Shown: positions 46,897-57,183, numbered from the stretch's first letter. The stretch: 64,000 bases of DNA from Mageeibacillus indolicus UPII9-5 (GCF_000025225.2 NC_013895.2:186001-250000); one strand, 5' to 3'. The notes: a model not told the origin generated them from the letters alone. Translations and numbers: made by a program.

Positions 46897-47913
46897 ATGA
46901 AAATTTTGTTAGCCGGGGGAGCCGGTTATATAGGAAGTCATACCGCGCTTAATTTAATGGAGCAAGGCCATAAAGTAACAATAGTGGACAATTTTAGCAA
47001 CAGTTCACCGCAGGTGATCGAACGCATTGAAGCGGTCAGCGGACAAAAGCCGAACTTCTGCCGTGGCGATGTTACTGACGAATCTTTTCTGCGCACAGTG
47101 ATGCGAGAAGATAAGCCTGATTGCGTGATCAATTTTGCTGGCTATAAATCAGTAAATGAATCGGTAAAAAAGCCTTTGTTATACTATAAAAACAATATCC
47201 TAGCGGTGTTGAGCTTGCTGAATGTAATGGCTGAATATCATGTTGAACAGTTTATTTTTTCATCATCGGCAACGGTTTACGGCCAAGATTATAAAATGCC
47301 TTTGACGGAAACGATGCAACGCGGCAATTGTACCAATCCGTACGGTTGGACAAAGTCAATGCTAGAGCAGATTTTACAGGATGCGGCCATTGCCGATCCT
47401 AATTTACGAATCATTGCTTTGCGTTACTTTAATCCGGTCGGCGCCCATCCTTCGGGCAAACTTGGCGAAGATCCATTCGGAATTCCGAACAATCTCATGC
47501 CATATATAACCCAAGTGGCAATCGGAAAATTACCGGAATTGGTGATTTACGGTGATGATTATCCGACCAAAGACGGAACCTGTATGCGCGACTTTATTCA
47601 TATTATGGACTTGGCGGAGGCACATGCTTTGGCCGTGCGATATGTCGGTCAAACTAAAGGTATAGACTACGTGAATATCGGAACCGGTGTGCCATACAGC
47701 GTTAAAGAAATAGTTGATACCTTTTGCAAGGTGAATAAGCTGGAATTTCCGGTAAAGATCGGGCCGCGCCGCGCCGGAGATGTTGCTGCTTGCTGGGCGG
47801 ATGTTAGCAAAGCCAAAAGTTTGTGGGGCTGGCAGGCCAAATATGATCTAGCAGCCATGTGTAGAGATGCTTGGCGATGGCAAAAACGTAATCCGCAAGG
47901 CTATGTAGATTAA
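46897..47913 (+). CDS. galE: UDP-glucose 4-epimerase
   Basis: A 338-residue short-chain dehydrogenase-type enzyme interconverting UDP-glucose and UDP-galactose. NAD motif GGAGYIGSHTALNL lies near residue 7; the catalytic Ser and the Tyr-x3-Lys are in SSSATVYG and YGWTKSMLEQ. ATG 46897 has AAGGGA 7 bases upstream; a frame from 46876 adds nothing conserved. It supplies sugars for surface glycans or the Leloir pathway; no other galactose gene is nearby. Confidence 0.95.
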   Translation: MKILLAGGAGYIGSHTALNLMEQGHKVTIVDNFSNSSPQVIERIEAVSGQKPNFCRGDVTDESFLRTVMREDKPDCVINFAGYKSVNESVKKPLLYYKNNILAVLSLLNVMAEYHVEQFIFSSSATVYGQDYKMPLTETMQRGNCTNPYGWTKSMLEQILQDAAIADPNLRIIALRYFNPVGAHPSGKLGEDPFGIPNNLMPYITQVAIGKLPELVIYGDDYPTKDGTCMRDFIHIMDLAEAHALAVRYVGQTKGIDYVNIGTGVPYSVKEIVDTFCKVNKLEFPVKIGPRRAGDVAACWADVSKAKSLWGWQAKYDLAAMCRDAWRWQKRNPQGYVD

Positions 47914-47925
47914 TATTTGAAGTAA

Positions 47926-47954
47926 TTGCTTGCCCCGTTATATTGTGCTAAGAT
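47926..47954 (+). promoter_or_regulatory. Sigma-A-type promoter for the secreted hypothetical
   Basis: TTGCTT and TAAGAT with a 17-base spacer, about 100 bases before the start of the gene. Confidence 0.5.
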
Positions 47955-48057
47955 TAGGCCAAGGCTATATGGTAGCCTTAAAAACAAACGCCGAAATGTT
48001 CGTATCGAGAAATTATGAGCGAAATGCATGTCACTATGACCGGAAAAGGAGGGCAAG

Positions 48058-48900
48058 ATGAAAAAAACAATTTGCGCATTATTAGCAATCCTGCTAATGG
48101 CAGGAACGACCGGTGGAACCGCCTTTGCATGGTATTTCGAGCCAGAAGAAGTAACCTATGCTGATGCCAATGTCGTCAAAATCGAAAGTTACACTTTTAA
48201 AACGGCAGATCGAAATTCTGCCGGAGAGTATGTGCCGGGTTCAACTTATAGCACAGATGCCGGAATCGTTTTGAACAAAGACGCGTATGAGATGATGGAT
48301 CTGTTGGAAAGAAACCATAGCCTTGCTAAATCCGATTTAAACGCCGACTTTGGCGGTGATTTGGTCACCCTTGGCATCAAAGTAGGGTCAGAGCTTAATG
48401 AAATTGCTAAGAAAATTTATGAACTGAATGAAAAATTTGCCTCTGCTGAGTACCAAAATATGATTAGCCGGATTTTAAGCGGTACTGTCGTTTATGTTGC
48501 TCAAAAAGGTGAATGCCACGAGGACCGTAATGTTGCTGCGGCGGCCGAAGCCCAAGTGAAAGTCAAGAAAAATACGGTCGGTAAAGATGATGTCCCCGAT
48601 ACGGCAGCCTATTTTGACTTGAGAGTGATCCAGCCTACTTTAAATAAAACGGAGTCGCTGTATGCCTACTACCTTGATCTTGACGGGAATATACACTGGG
48701 TAGAATACTATCCGGCGATTAATGGATACCGTTTCCTTTCTTGCGCACCGCAGTACTTGCCGGCTCAGGAAGCTTACCGTCTGGCGTTATCACGTCCGTT
48801 ATATTGCCGCCCGTATTATGAATTTGTGACTGAAGTAGAGCCGCTGTTCACTTTTGATGAGATCACAGCCTACGAAGTTGCCGTATGTTGCAACCCGTAG
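48058..48900 (+). CDS. Secreted hypothetical protein
   Basis: A 280-residue protein that I do not recognise. It has a clear signal peptide (MKKTICALLAILLMAG, cut probable after TAFA). The mature part is acidic and aromatic-rich, with a helical middle (VGSELNEIAKKIYELNEKF) and a C-terminal half rich in Tyr (LYAYYLDLDGNIHWVEYYPA, then RPLYCRPYYEFV). Five Cys sit in the mature part. AAGGAGGG precedes the ATG. It is monocistronic, between its own promoter and a strong terminator. It shows no obvious kinship with the three small secreted proteins downstream. Confidence 0.8.
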   Translation: MKKTICALLAILLMAGTTGGTAFAWYFEPEEVTYADANVVKIESYTFKTADRNSAGEYVPGSTYSTDAGIVLNKDAYEMMDLLERNHSLAKSDLNADFGGDLVTLGIKVGSELNEIAKKIYELNEKFASAEYQNMISRILSGTVVYVAQKGECHEDRNVAAAAEAQVKVKKNTVGKDDVPDTAAYFDLRVIQPTLNKTESLYAYYLDLDGNIHWVEYYPAINGYRFLSCAPQYLPAQEAYRLALSRPLYCRPYYEFVTEVEPLFTFDEITAYEVAVCCNP

Positions 48901-48934
48901 ATATATAATAAAGGCCGATATATTCGCCAAGTTC

Positions 48935-48973
48935 AAAAAAGGTAATGCCACATGTATGGGCATTACCTTTTTT
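48935..48973. terminator. Bidirectional-type terminator
   Basis: A perfect 9-bp stem (GGTAATGCC with GGCATTACC) with A6 before and T6 after, so it could work on both strands. Confidence 0.9.
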
Positions 48974-49041
48974 AGGCCATTTTATTGCTCTGGCCACTCC
49001 GAGCGACGTGGTGATCATCCGCGGAAAATGCAATAAAGGTA

Positions 49042-49070
49042 TTGACAAGGCAAAGAACCATTGCTATAAT
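49042..49070 (+). promoter_or_regulatory. Consensus promoter of the tRNA cluster
   Basis: Perfect TTGACA and TATAAT with a 17-base spacer, 22 bases before the first tRNA. Confidence 0.92.
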
Positions 49071-49092
49071 TACTTTTGTCGCTTAACGATTA

Positions 49093-49168
49093 GGGAGTTT
49101 AGCTCAGCTGGGAGAGCACTTGCCTTACAAGCAAGGGGTCACAGGTTCGAGCCCTGTAACTCCCACCA
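49093..49168 (+). tRNA. tRNA-Val (anticodon TAC)
   Basis: A 76-base cloverleaf: acceptor GGGAGTT with AACTCCC, anticodon stem CTTGC/GCAAG around CTTACAA, GGTTCGAGCC T-arm, and an encoded CCA end. Confidence 0.97.
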
Positions 49169-49173
49169 AGAAT

Positions 49174-49250
49174 GGCGCAGTAGTTCAGTTGGTTAGAATG
49201 CCAGCCTGTCACGCTGGAGGTCGAGGGTTCGAGCCCCTTCTGCGTCGCCA
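49174..49250 (+). tRNA. tRNA-Asp (anticodon GTC)
   Basis: A 77-base cloverleaf: acceptor GGCGCAG with CTGCGTC, anticodon stem CCAGC/GCTGG around CTGTCAC, GGTTCGAGCC T-arm, encoded CCA. Confidence 0.97.
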
Positions 49251-49281
49251 ATGACTGATCCGTCAGGGTCAGTCAATTTTT

Positions 49282-49356
<75 letters not shown>

Positions 49357-49357
<1 letters not shown>

Positions 49358-49390
49358 AAGACTGCAATGTATATTGCAGTCTTTGTTTTA
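49357..49390 (+). terminator. Terminator of the tRNA cluster
   Basis: An 11-bp perfect stem (AAGACTGCAAT with ATTGCAGTCTT), GTAT loop and TGTTTTA, directly abutting the tRNA-Phe CCA. Confidence 0.88.
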
Positions 49391-49690
49391 TTCCCAGGTT
49401 TTAGTCGCTCATTAGTTACTGGTCGCTCGATCAATTGCTGTTTCCCGTATGAAAAGATGAATTATTTGTTTGCTGCCCAAACTGTATGTTATTTGGCAAA
49501 TACATAGTAGGCCTTATTTATAGAGAAAAATATTTGTCGCCGTTTAGTATAGGATATTATTAGTAGGTAAAAAATGATTTTATTTAAAATGATTGGTTGC
49601 GAACATTTGAATAAAGATTTAAAATTATTTTTATCACTTAAGTGAGTATTGCAGACATAGGTAACATTACTGTTTAAAGGAGGTAAGAGT
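49391..49690. other. AT-rich upstream region of the secreted triplet
   Basis: No gene is seen in these 300 bases. They become strongly AT-rich and contain one promoter (49597-49625) followed by a leader of about 60 bases. Confidence 0.6.
49597..49625 (+). promoter_or_regulatory. Promoter for the secreted triplet
   Basis: TTGCGA and TAAAAT with a 17-base spacer. It is the only good promoter seen ahead of the three genes, which then run to one terminator. Confidence 0.55.
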
Positions 49691-50161
49691 ATGAAATTTT
49701 TTACGAAGGTTATTTCGACGGTTGCGGCACTGATGCTTTTGGCCAATGGGTTGATTTTTGCAGTTGACCTGTCAATTCCACCCGAATACTGGACACAGCC
49801 TAAGCCGCTTACCAAACAGATGGTAGAAACATCAATATTGCACAGCTTCCCTCTTGCTTCTGGCGACCGGACAGCCGATGATCAGGCGGTTACTCGTGAA
49901 GAAGTAAGAGCTGCAGTAAAGAATTTAGATGCGCTGGCAAAACAAGGCGAATCTATTGACACCTATTCAGGGATGTTCTTCTTTGTCGATAAGAGTTCCA
50001 CTGATGCGCTTTATTACTATGAACAAGTAATTGACGGAGTGTATTATTCCGGTGAACTAAAGTTAGTTGAAATTGCCGGAAATGGTGCTCTATATAGAGG
50101 AGAGCTGAGGGGTTATAAGGTTGAAAATGTTCTTCAGGAAGTTTATCGACAGAAGAAGTAA
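49691..50161 (+). CDS. Small secreted protein, triplet member 1
   Basis: A 156-residue protein of no family known to me. Signal peptide residues 1-24 (hydrophobic core VAALMLLANGLIF, cut probable after FA). The mature part has a variable, charged N-terminal half and a C-terminal module starting near residue 100: SGMFFFVD, YYYEQVIDGVYYSGELKL, then NGALYRGELRGY. The same module ends the next two genes. AAAGGAGG lies 8 bases before ATG. It is 17 bases ahead of member 2 in an apparent operon. Confidence 0.85.
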   Translation: MKFFTKVISTVAALMLLANGLIFAVDLSIPPEYWTQPKPLTKQMVETSILHSFPLASGDRTADDQAVTREEVRAAVKNLDALAKQGESIDTYSGMFFFVDKSSTDALYYYEQVIDGVYYSGELKLVEIAGNGALYRGELRGYKVENVLQEVYRQKK

Positions 50162-50178
50162 TTGATTGGAGGTAGAGT

Positions 50179-50523
50179 ATGAAAAAATTTTTTAGGATAG
50201 GTTTAGCATTAGCTATGTGCTCCTTAACTATAGCCGGATCAGTCTCAGCTTACGATTTGTCTGAAGCAAATAATAAGGTAACTGATCTTAAGTTGGTCGA
50301 AATGGTTCGATCGGGCCCAGAATATGTAGATACACGATATTTTAATGTTGTTGTTCCGGGTGGAAAGGCTCAACGTTACTTTTATAGTGAAGTTATCGGC
50401 GATGTGTACTATTCGGGATACTTAGAGATGAGAGAAGTTGGATATAACGGAACGCTGTACAGTGGTTATCTGGACGGTTATCGCAAAGGTAGTGTTATGG
50501 CTGATCCTAAGGAAGAGAAGTGA
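50179..50523 (+). CDS. Small secreted protein, triplet member 2
   Basis: A 114-residue protein with a signal peptide (MKKFFRIGLALAMCSLTIAG, cut probable after SVSA). It is the shortest member and is little more than the shared module: YFYSEVIGDVYYSGYLEM and NGTLYSGYLDGY. TGGAGG lies 7 bases upstream. Its stop is 11 bases before the next start. In this copy the DG of the other two reads GD, and the C-terminus is acidic/basic (DPKEEK). Role unknown. Confidence 0.85.
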   Translation: MKKFFRIGLALAMCSLTIAGSVSAYDLSEANNKVTDLKLVEMVRSGPEYVDTRYFNVVVPGGKAQRYFYSEVIGDVYYSGYLEMREVGYNGTLYSGYLDGYRKGSVMADPKEEK

Positions 50524-50534
50524 AAGGACAACAA

Positions 50535-51062
50535 ATGAAAAAAATAATTACGACTTTACTTTCAACTCTGATTGTATTTGTAACCGTTGCTGGCATTGTG
50601 TGGGCTGTTCAGCCACTGAAAACTTCAACTCCGGCCGTTTCGTCAGCTGTTGAAAATGGCGAAACTGTGGTGAAGTCTGGTAGCGAATCAGCAGCTTTGC
50701 CAAAACCATTGGATCGTGACGCGGCAAAGGCTACGGTTGCGGCGGCGTTCGGTCTCCCCAAAGCATATGCAAAAAAAGTTGACCCGCAAGGCATCCGCCT
50801 CAGCGAGATAAACGATAAGTTTGAGGAACTGGAAATACAGGTTCTCGAGGGTAAGCCGGTTGACCACAAGAGTGGCGAATTCTCCTTTGTTGACCCGGTG
50901 AACAGATGTCCGCATCAGTATTATGAACAAGTAGTGGATGGTGTTTACTATGCTGGTTATCTGACCCGCACTCAAATCAGTGCTAACGGAACTCTTTACC
51001 GAGGAACATTGCGAGGCTATTCGGTGGACTTCATGAAAGCTGAAATTCGTAAGCACAAATAA
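50535..51062 (+). CDS. Small secreted protein, triplet member 3
   Basis: A 175-residue protein with a signal peptide (MKKIITTLLSTLIVFVTVAG, cut probable after VWA). Like member 1 it has a long variable N-terminal half, then SGEFSFVD, YYEQVVDGVYYAGYLTR and NGTLYRGTLRGYSVDFM. ATG 50535 follows AAAGGAC; a GTG at 50520 would precede the signal peptide awkwardly. Members 1 and 3 align over about 85 residues; member 2 aligns over the last 50. Ends at a strong terminator. Confidence 0.85.
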   Translation: MKKIITTLLSTLIVFVTVAGIVWAVQPLKTSTPAVSSAVENGETVVKSGSESAALPKPLDRDAAKATVAAAFGLPKAYAKKVDPQGIRLSEINDKFEELEIQVLEGKPVDHKSGEFSFVDPVNRCPHQYYEQVVDGVYYAGYLTRTQISANGTLYRGTLRGYSVDFMKAEIRKHK

Positions 51063-51124
51063 GACTAATGAGGCCGAGTACAAAACTTGGCGAATTACCT
51101 AATTTCGTTTAGTGGTGTGAATTT

Positions 51125-51179
51125 TGTATCGTTTCTCCCCAAGTTAATTTAAAAACTTGGGGAGGGCGGTACATTTTTT
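51125..51179 (+). terminator. Terminator of the secreted triplet
   Basis: CTCCCCAAG pairs with CTTGGGGAG around a 12-base AT loop; outer TGTA/TACA pairs extend the stem, and T6 follows. Confidence 0.88.
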
Positions 51180-51288
51180 ATGCCAAAAGATTAGCGGGCT
51201 TGCCATTGTCAAAGTGCTGCGTTTTTTAGATTACGGCCAGAAAAAAATTGTCGCTTTGCCTAAATTGAGGCTGGCGATGGTAAGTTTA

Positions 51289-51317
51289 TTGAATTGCCCG
51301 GATAAGTATACTATTAT
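51289..51317 (+). promoter_or_regulatory. Promoter for gap
   Basis: TTGAAT and TATTAT with a 17-base spacer, 60 bases before the ATG; overlapping TATACT is an alternative -10. Confidence 0.55.
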
Positions 51318-51364
51318 ATAGACATAAATATTGCTTAACACAGGGCAGATATTGTAATTTTTAA

Positions 51365-52441
<1,077 letters not shown>

Positions 52442-52498
52442 TCTATCAAGAAGTAGTATGAAATCTGGCAACAGATTGCCGGGTAACCGGGTATATAT

Positions 52499-52535
52499 GA
52501 GCAGGCCGCGGAAGTTATTCCTCGGCCTGTTTTGT
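52499..52535 (+). terminator. Terminator of gap
   Basis: CAGGCCG pairs with CGGCCTG, continued after one mismatch by GGAA/TTCC; TTTTG follows. Confidence 0.8.
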
Positions 52536-52590
52536 ATCCGAAATATAAAATTATTAGCTAAAAATCGGTGAAATATGGTAAGCTGAAACA

Positions 52591-53832
52591 ATGAAATACG
52601 TTAAATATGACTTAGCAACACATCAAAGAAAACCGAGCGAACCGATACGTTTGGTACATGCGGCGGATCTGCACTTAGGCCGAGGACGTGGTGGTAAACT
52701 GACGGCTTCTTCTGCTACCTCGAATTACGGCATAAGAACAGTCAGCGTTTATAACGAACAACGTCAATCCGGCTTCCGCGTTTTTAAAAATTTGCTTAAT
52801 CTAGTGGTTGAACAGCAGGCTGATCTGCTGCTTCTTGTCGGCGACATCTTGGAAATCGGCCGTTTAACGCCAGCTGAACTTAGATATATAAGCGATTCAT
52901 TCGCTGATTTGCCTTACCCTGTGTTGATAGTAGCCGGCAATCATGATCCACTTACGGATCTTTCCCCTTATCGACGCCTGAAATGGCCGGAAAATGTTTT
53001 CATTTTTCCGGGTGAATGGACGGCACTTGATCTTCCGGCCTTGAATTTAACGGTTTGGGGGCGGAGCTTTACTTCCGAACGGCAAAGCGACACCATGCTC
53101 CCTTCCGGTACGTATGTAGATTGGTGCGACGAACTTGCTCATCCTGAGCTGGTCACTCGAACATCCGTAGGAATGCTGCATGGGGAAGTAGTGGTTCCTG
53201 GAGGCCGGTCTTATTATAATCCGCTTACTGAAACACAATTGGCAGCAACCAAGTTATCTTACTTGGCACTGGGACACATTCATAAACCACGGATACTGGA
53301 ATTGTCGACTTGCGCGCTTGCTGCCTATTCCGGCTGCCTTTACGGCACAGGTTTTGATGAACAAGGACCGCGCGGAGCTGACGTTGTAACCTTGCCTTAC
53401 GAGGAAAAACCGACCATTGAATTCCATGCCTTGGCTGAGCATGAATTTTATGATTCTAGTTTGATGGTGAACTGGTCGACATCACTGCAAGCCAATGTCA
53501 ACACCGTGATGGAAGCTATACGACGCGATGATGCAAAGCCGGCCGACAATTTTTATCGGCTGCACTTAAGCGGTGAGCTACCCTCGGAGCTAAGCTGGAC
53601 TTGGGCTATGTTGGTGGCGGAACTACAGCAAAATTTTTACGATTTAACCGTGTATGACGAGACTGAGGCTAAGATTGATCTGATTGAGCTGAAAAAGGAG
53701 TTTTCGTTGCGCGGCTTAGTGGCGGCTGCTGCTTGGCAGGAAATAAGCATTTGCACCGATCCGCATCAAAAACATGAGTTGCAGGCGGCGTTACAGGTCT
53801 TGTTGCAAATTATGCACGAAACAAAGGCCTGA
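52591..53832 (+). CDS. SbcD-like metallophosphoesterase (YhaO type)
   Basis: A 413-residue calcineurin-fold nuclease of the SbcD/Mre11/YhaO group. Metal motifs are in order: HAADLHLG, LVGDILE, VAGNHDP, GMLHGEV and LALGHIHKP. It is followed after 36 bases by a large SMC-like ATPase, the usual nuclease-ATPase pair, so it probably processes DNA ends or aberrant structures. The ribosome binding site is weak (TAAGCTGA). Confidence 0.9.
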   Translation: MKYVKYDLATHQRKPSEPIRLVHAADLHLGRGRGGKLTASSATSNYGIRTVSVYNEQRQSGFRVFKNLLNLVVEQQADLLLLVGDILEIGRLTPAELRYISDSFADLPYPVLIVAGNHDPLTDLSPYRRLKWPENVFIFPGEWTALDLPALNLTVWGRSFTSERQSDTMLPSGTYVDWCDELAHPELVTRTSVGMLHGEVVVPGGRSYYNPLTETQLAATKLSYLALGHIHKPRILELSTCALAAYSGCLYGTGFDEQGPRGADVVTLPYEEKPTIEFHALAEHEFYDSSLMVNWSTSLQANVNTVMEAIRRDDAKPADNFYRLHLSGELPSELSWTWAMLVAELQQNFYDLTVYDETEAKIDLIELKKEFSLRGLVAAAAWQEISICTDPHQKHELQAALQVLLQIMHETKA

Positions 53833-53868
53833 CATCCGAAATGTTAAATTTTACATAATGAGGCGCAT

Positions 53869-56800
53869 ATGAAGTTTCGACAAATTCATGTTTACGGCTT
53901 TGGCAAGCTTGTGGACACAACAATAGATTTACATCCAGGTATGCAGGTTCTTTATGCTTCCAATGAACGTGGCAAGTCAACGTTATTAGCATTTATTCGT
54001 GCGATTTTTTATGGGTTGGGTGATAAAAAAAACCGTGATATCAGCAATTCACGTGAACGATACCGGCCGTGGATCGGCGGAACTTGGGGAGGATACATAA
54101 TCTTTGAACACCGCGAAAAATTGATGCGTTTGGAAAGAATCTTCGGAGAACGAAAAAGCGATGACAAGATAAGACTTTTTAACGAAAATACGGGAGAGGA
54201 AATACTCCGCATAACCAAAAGTCAAAAACAAGTCGGTGAAGTCTTGCTAGGATTTACACCGGATGAGTTTAATGCGACAACATACATTGGGCAAGCTCCG
54301 GCAGAACGCTATTTTCAAGATCGCGATAATGCGGTGTATTACCGATTATTGGCAATTTTAGGAAAACCGACTAGAGAATTCGACACTCAAACTATAAAAA
54401 ATAATATACGTGAAGCGATAAAACAGGCTACCCGCGGCAAAAATACCCGCTCATTAGAAGTTCTGCAAAATGAAGCGGAGGCGAATGCCGCAGTTTTGCA
54501 GCGAGAAAATGCTTGCAGAGCCGATTTAGCTGCAAGTGAGGCAAAATACCGAGCTGTGATTGACGCCGTTGAGACCAAGCAACAGAAATTGCTGGCTTCG
54601 CAAAAAAAATGTGAAAAATATCTCGAATTACAAACCTTAACCCAGAAAAAGTCTACTCTCCAAAGAGATTTAAGTGAATGCACTGAACTTAGGGTAACAT
54701 GGGAAAATCGTTGCTTGGATTTGGCAAAAAACGGGATTGATGGGGCAAACCACCAGCTTTATAAAACTGAACTGCCAAAACTGTTGAAAAAAGTACAGGA
54801 GCAGGCTTGGAGCTTGAAAAAAGCTGCTCAACGTCTCAGTGATTTGCGAAATAAATTAAATATAGCCGAAACTCAATTGGCTGCAAGGGCGATTAAGCCG
54901 AATAAGGCTGGCAAATGGCCCTGGGATGAATATACAGAGCAACAGAATGAATATCAAAAACTGGCAGCTTCTGCCGCGAAAACTAGTGAATTGCTTGACT
55001 TAAAAACAAGGCAAGTTGAATTACGTCGCCGCAGCTTGACCAAAGCAGAAGAAATAAAGTCAACTCAGACTGACTTGCAACGCATATATGACCAAATAGA
55101 AACGACCAAAAGTGAATTGCTGCAATACCAAGCCTTGGCCGCCAATGCCGCTCACCAAGTGGAAGTTGCTGAAAAAAAGTATGTGGCCGAAGAAGCGCGC
55201 TTGGATGAGAAACAGCGTATACGAACGCACGATCAAAAATTGCGCCTGCAACGCTATAATTTCCGTTTGAAACTTTTATCGTCTGCCGGCTTCGCCTTTT
55301 CTGCCATTGCAGTTATTCTAACTTTACTTACGACATTGCTATTCCAAAATGCCGTAGCTAAACAGGCCGGTTACGTTACCGCGATCATGACTTTGATAAT
55401 TGGGCTGGGCCTTCTCATCCACCGTAGCATTTTCCCTCCTGCCGAGCCGAAACCGATAAGCGATCCGGATTCAATATCCGGCTTAAACTATTTGAAGGCT
55501 GAAGCAGAAGACTTGCGCGGTAAGCAGATTAAACTCCAGCAGGAGATTAAAGTCAGATCGGCAGATATTACCACAAAAATCAATATGGCCGGCGAAAAAA
55601 AGGCCGTGCTAAGTGCCTTGAAAGCTGAAAAAAATTCTGCCGAGGAACTTGGCGAAGATCTGGCTGTCCAAATAGCCACTGCTGAGTCAAACTATAAACT
55701 TTCGCCTTCGATTAATAGCCTGAGCGAAAAAATTGATGCTTTGCGTAGGCAAATGCAGGAAATAGATGTATGGGGAAAAAACTTTTGTGACTTTTTCCAT
55801 ATCAAAGATGCCGATGTAAAGGCTTGGCAGATCGATTTTATGCAACAGAAACAGGCCGTGGAAATTATGCGGACAGACGTTGCTACAGCCGATGCTGATT
55901 ACAATGATGTAGCTGAATCGGCAACCGGATTGCTCGTACAAGTAAGGGAAAAATATCCTCAATTTATAATGGCTGAACCAGGGCCGTTTCTGAAACCGGA
56001 TACTAAGCCGGATGCGAACCCGGATGCGAACTCGGATGCTGAATCAGATAGTAAAACGGATCCTAAACCGGATGCGAACTTGGATGCGAACCCGGATACT
56101 GTTGCTGCAAACGAGGCTGTATCTGGACTCTTGAAATCGGATCCTTCAGCAGTCGATACCGTATTTTATAATTCTGCGCCTAGTGCCACGATACAATATA
56201 GCTTGGAAAAAGTTATACGATACCTAACCGATCTGCTGAATCGACTGCAAAGCTACGAACAGTTGGCGAAACAAGTTATGAAGAGACTGACGGATATAGT
56301 AACTGCGAATAATCTAAGTGCCTCTTTGAATGGCACAGTTTTGGCTAAAGTAGATCTGGTAAACTTTTTGCCCAATATCAGCAAAATACGAGAAAATTTG
56401 GCTGACCGAATATCAGAGATTGATGCTGTTCAAACAAAAACATTGGAAGAAATTTCCGACCATGATTCCGCTAAGGCTGATTTTGAGTTGGGCTTTCTTA
56501 AATCTGACGATATACATCAATCTGAATATCTAAATAAAAATATAGAAATGGAGCAAATTGCACAAGACAGCTTAAGGCAAGAAATAAAAGAAATGCAGCA
56601 GGAGGCAGAAGGCCGATTGATTGAGTTCCGAAACTACCAAAGCGAATTGGCCGAAATGGAAGAATTAAAGCGGCAACAAAAAGATTTGGCGATGGAAATC
56701 GAACTGAAGGAACAAAGCATTGCTCGTCTCAACAAAGCAGCAGCTTGGTTTGACCAAGCCGTTGAACATTTCGAAAACGAATTTTCGCCTAAATTAAGCG

Positions 56801-57183
56801 AGGCCGCTGGAAAATATCTTCGTGATCTCACCGCCAATCGTTATGATCAAGTACATATTGCTCGCAATTTTGCCACAAAAATTGATGTTGACGATTCCCT
56901 GATAATGAAGCCGAGTGAAGTTTTCAGTAACGGAACTTACGACCAAATATTTCTTGCCCAGCGTTTGGCGGTAATAGACTTCTTAGATACAAATCGAGAA
57001 TTGCCTATATTGGCGGATGACCCGTTTGTAAATTACGACCAGGAGAGAATGTGTGCCGCGTATAAACTGTTGGCAAAAATTGCCCATACGGATGACCGAC
57101 AAATCCTTATGGTAACCTGCCACGCCGCGCCTAACGGATTTATTCCTAAAAACGAAGGCTGCACATGGCAAGTTTGGCAATGA
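53869..57183 (+). CDS. SMC/Rad50-like AAA ATPase (YhaN type)
   Basis: A 1104-residue protein. Walker A ASNERGKST is at residues 30-38 and the C-terminal half-domain has the Walker B region LPILADDPFVNYDQERM near 1045 and SNGTYDQIFLAQRLAVIDFL before it. Between them are long coiled coils and, at about residues 467-520, two hydrophobic membrane-like segments, which are also seen in YhaN. Residues about 708-745 are a Pro-Asp-Ala/Lys repeat linker. It is expected to act with the upstream nuclease; the membrane segments suggest an anchored complex. No SbcC zinc hook (CxxC) is visible. Confidence 0.88.
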   Translation: MKFRQIHVYGFGKLVDTTIDLHPGMQVLYASNERGKSTLLAFIRAIFYGLGDKKNRDISNSRERYRPWIGGTWGGYIIFEHREKLMRLERIFGERKSDDKIRLFNENTGEEILRITKSQKQVGEVLLGFTPDEFNATTYIGQAPAERYFQDRDNAVYYRLLAILGKPTREFDTQTIKNNIREAIKQATRGKNTRSLEVLQNEAEANAAVLQRENACRADLAASEAKYRAVIDAVETKQQKLLASQKKCEKYLELQTLTQKKSTLQRDLSECTELRVTWENRCLDLAKNGIDGANHQLYKTELPKLLKKVQEQAWSLKKAAQRLSDLRNKLNIAETQLAARAIKPNKAGKWPWDEYTEQQNEYQKLAASAAKTSELLDLKTRQVELRRRSLTKAEEIKSTQTDLQRIYDQIETTKSELLQYQALAANAAHQVEVAEKKYVAEEARLDEKQRIRTHDQKLRLQRYNFRLKLLSSAGFAFSAIAVILTLLTTLLFQNAVAKQAGYVTAIMTLIIGLGLLIHRSIFPPAEPKPISDPDSISGLNYLKAEAEDLRGKQIKLQQEIKVRSADITTKINMAGEKKAVLSALKAEKNSAEELGEDLAVQIATAESNYKLSPSINSLSEKIDALRRQMQEIDVWGKNFCDFFHIKDADVKAWQIDFMQQKQAVEIMRTDVATADADYNDVAESATGLLVQVREKYPQFIMAEPGPFLKPDTKPDANPDANSDAESDSKTDPKPDANLDANPDTVAANEAVSGLLKSDPSAVDTVFYNSAPSATIQYSLEKVIRYLTDLLNRLQSYEQLAKQVMKRLTDIVTANNLSASLNGTVLAKVDLVNFLPNISKIRENLADRISEIDAVQTKTLEEISDHDSAKADFELGFLKSDDIHQSEYLNKNIEMEQIAQDSLRQEIKEMQQEAEGRLIEFRNYQSELAEMEELKRQQKDLAMEIELKEQSIARLNKAAAWFDQAVEHFENEFSPKLSEAAGKYLRDLTANRYDQVHIARNFATKIDVDDSLIMKPSEVFSNGTYDQIFLAQRLAVIDFLDTNRELPILADDPFVNYDQERMCAAYKLLAKIAHTDDRQILMVTCHAAPNGFIPKNEGCTWQVWQ
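55988..56102 (+). repeat. In-frame repeats encoding PD-A/T-N/K units
   Basis: About nine imperfect 12-base units related to CCGGATGCGAAC encode a PDAN/PDTK-like stretch in the coiled-coil arm of the ATPase. Confidence 0.75.

Noticed and set aside
48863-49048. Small frames on both strands around the terminator at 48.9 kb
   Set aside because: They are created by the palindromic terminator and the tRNA promoter region.
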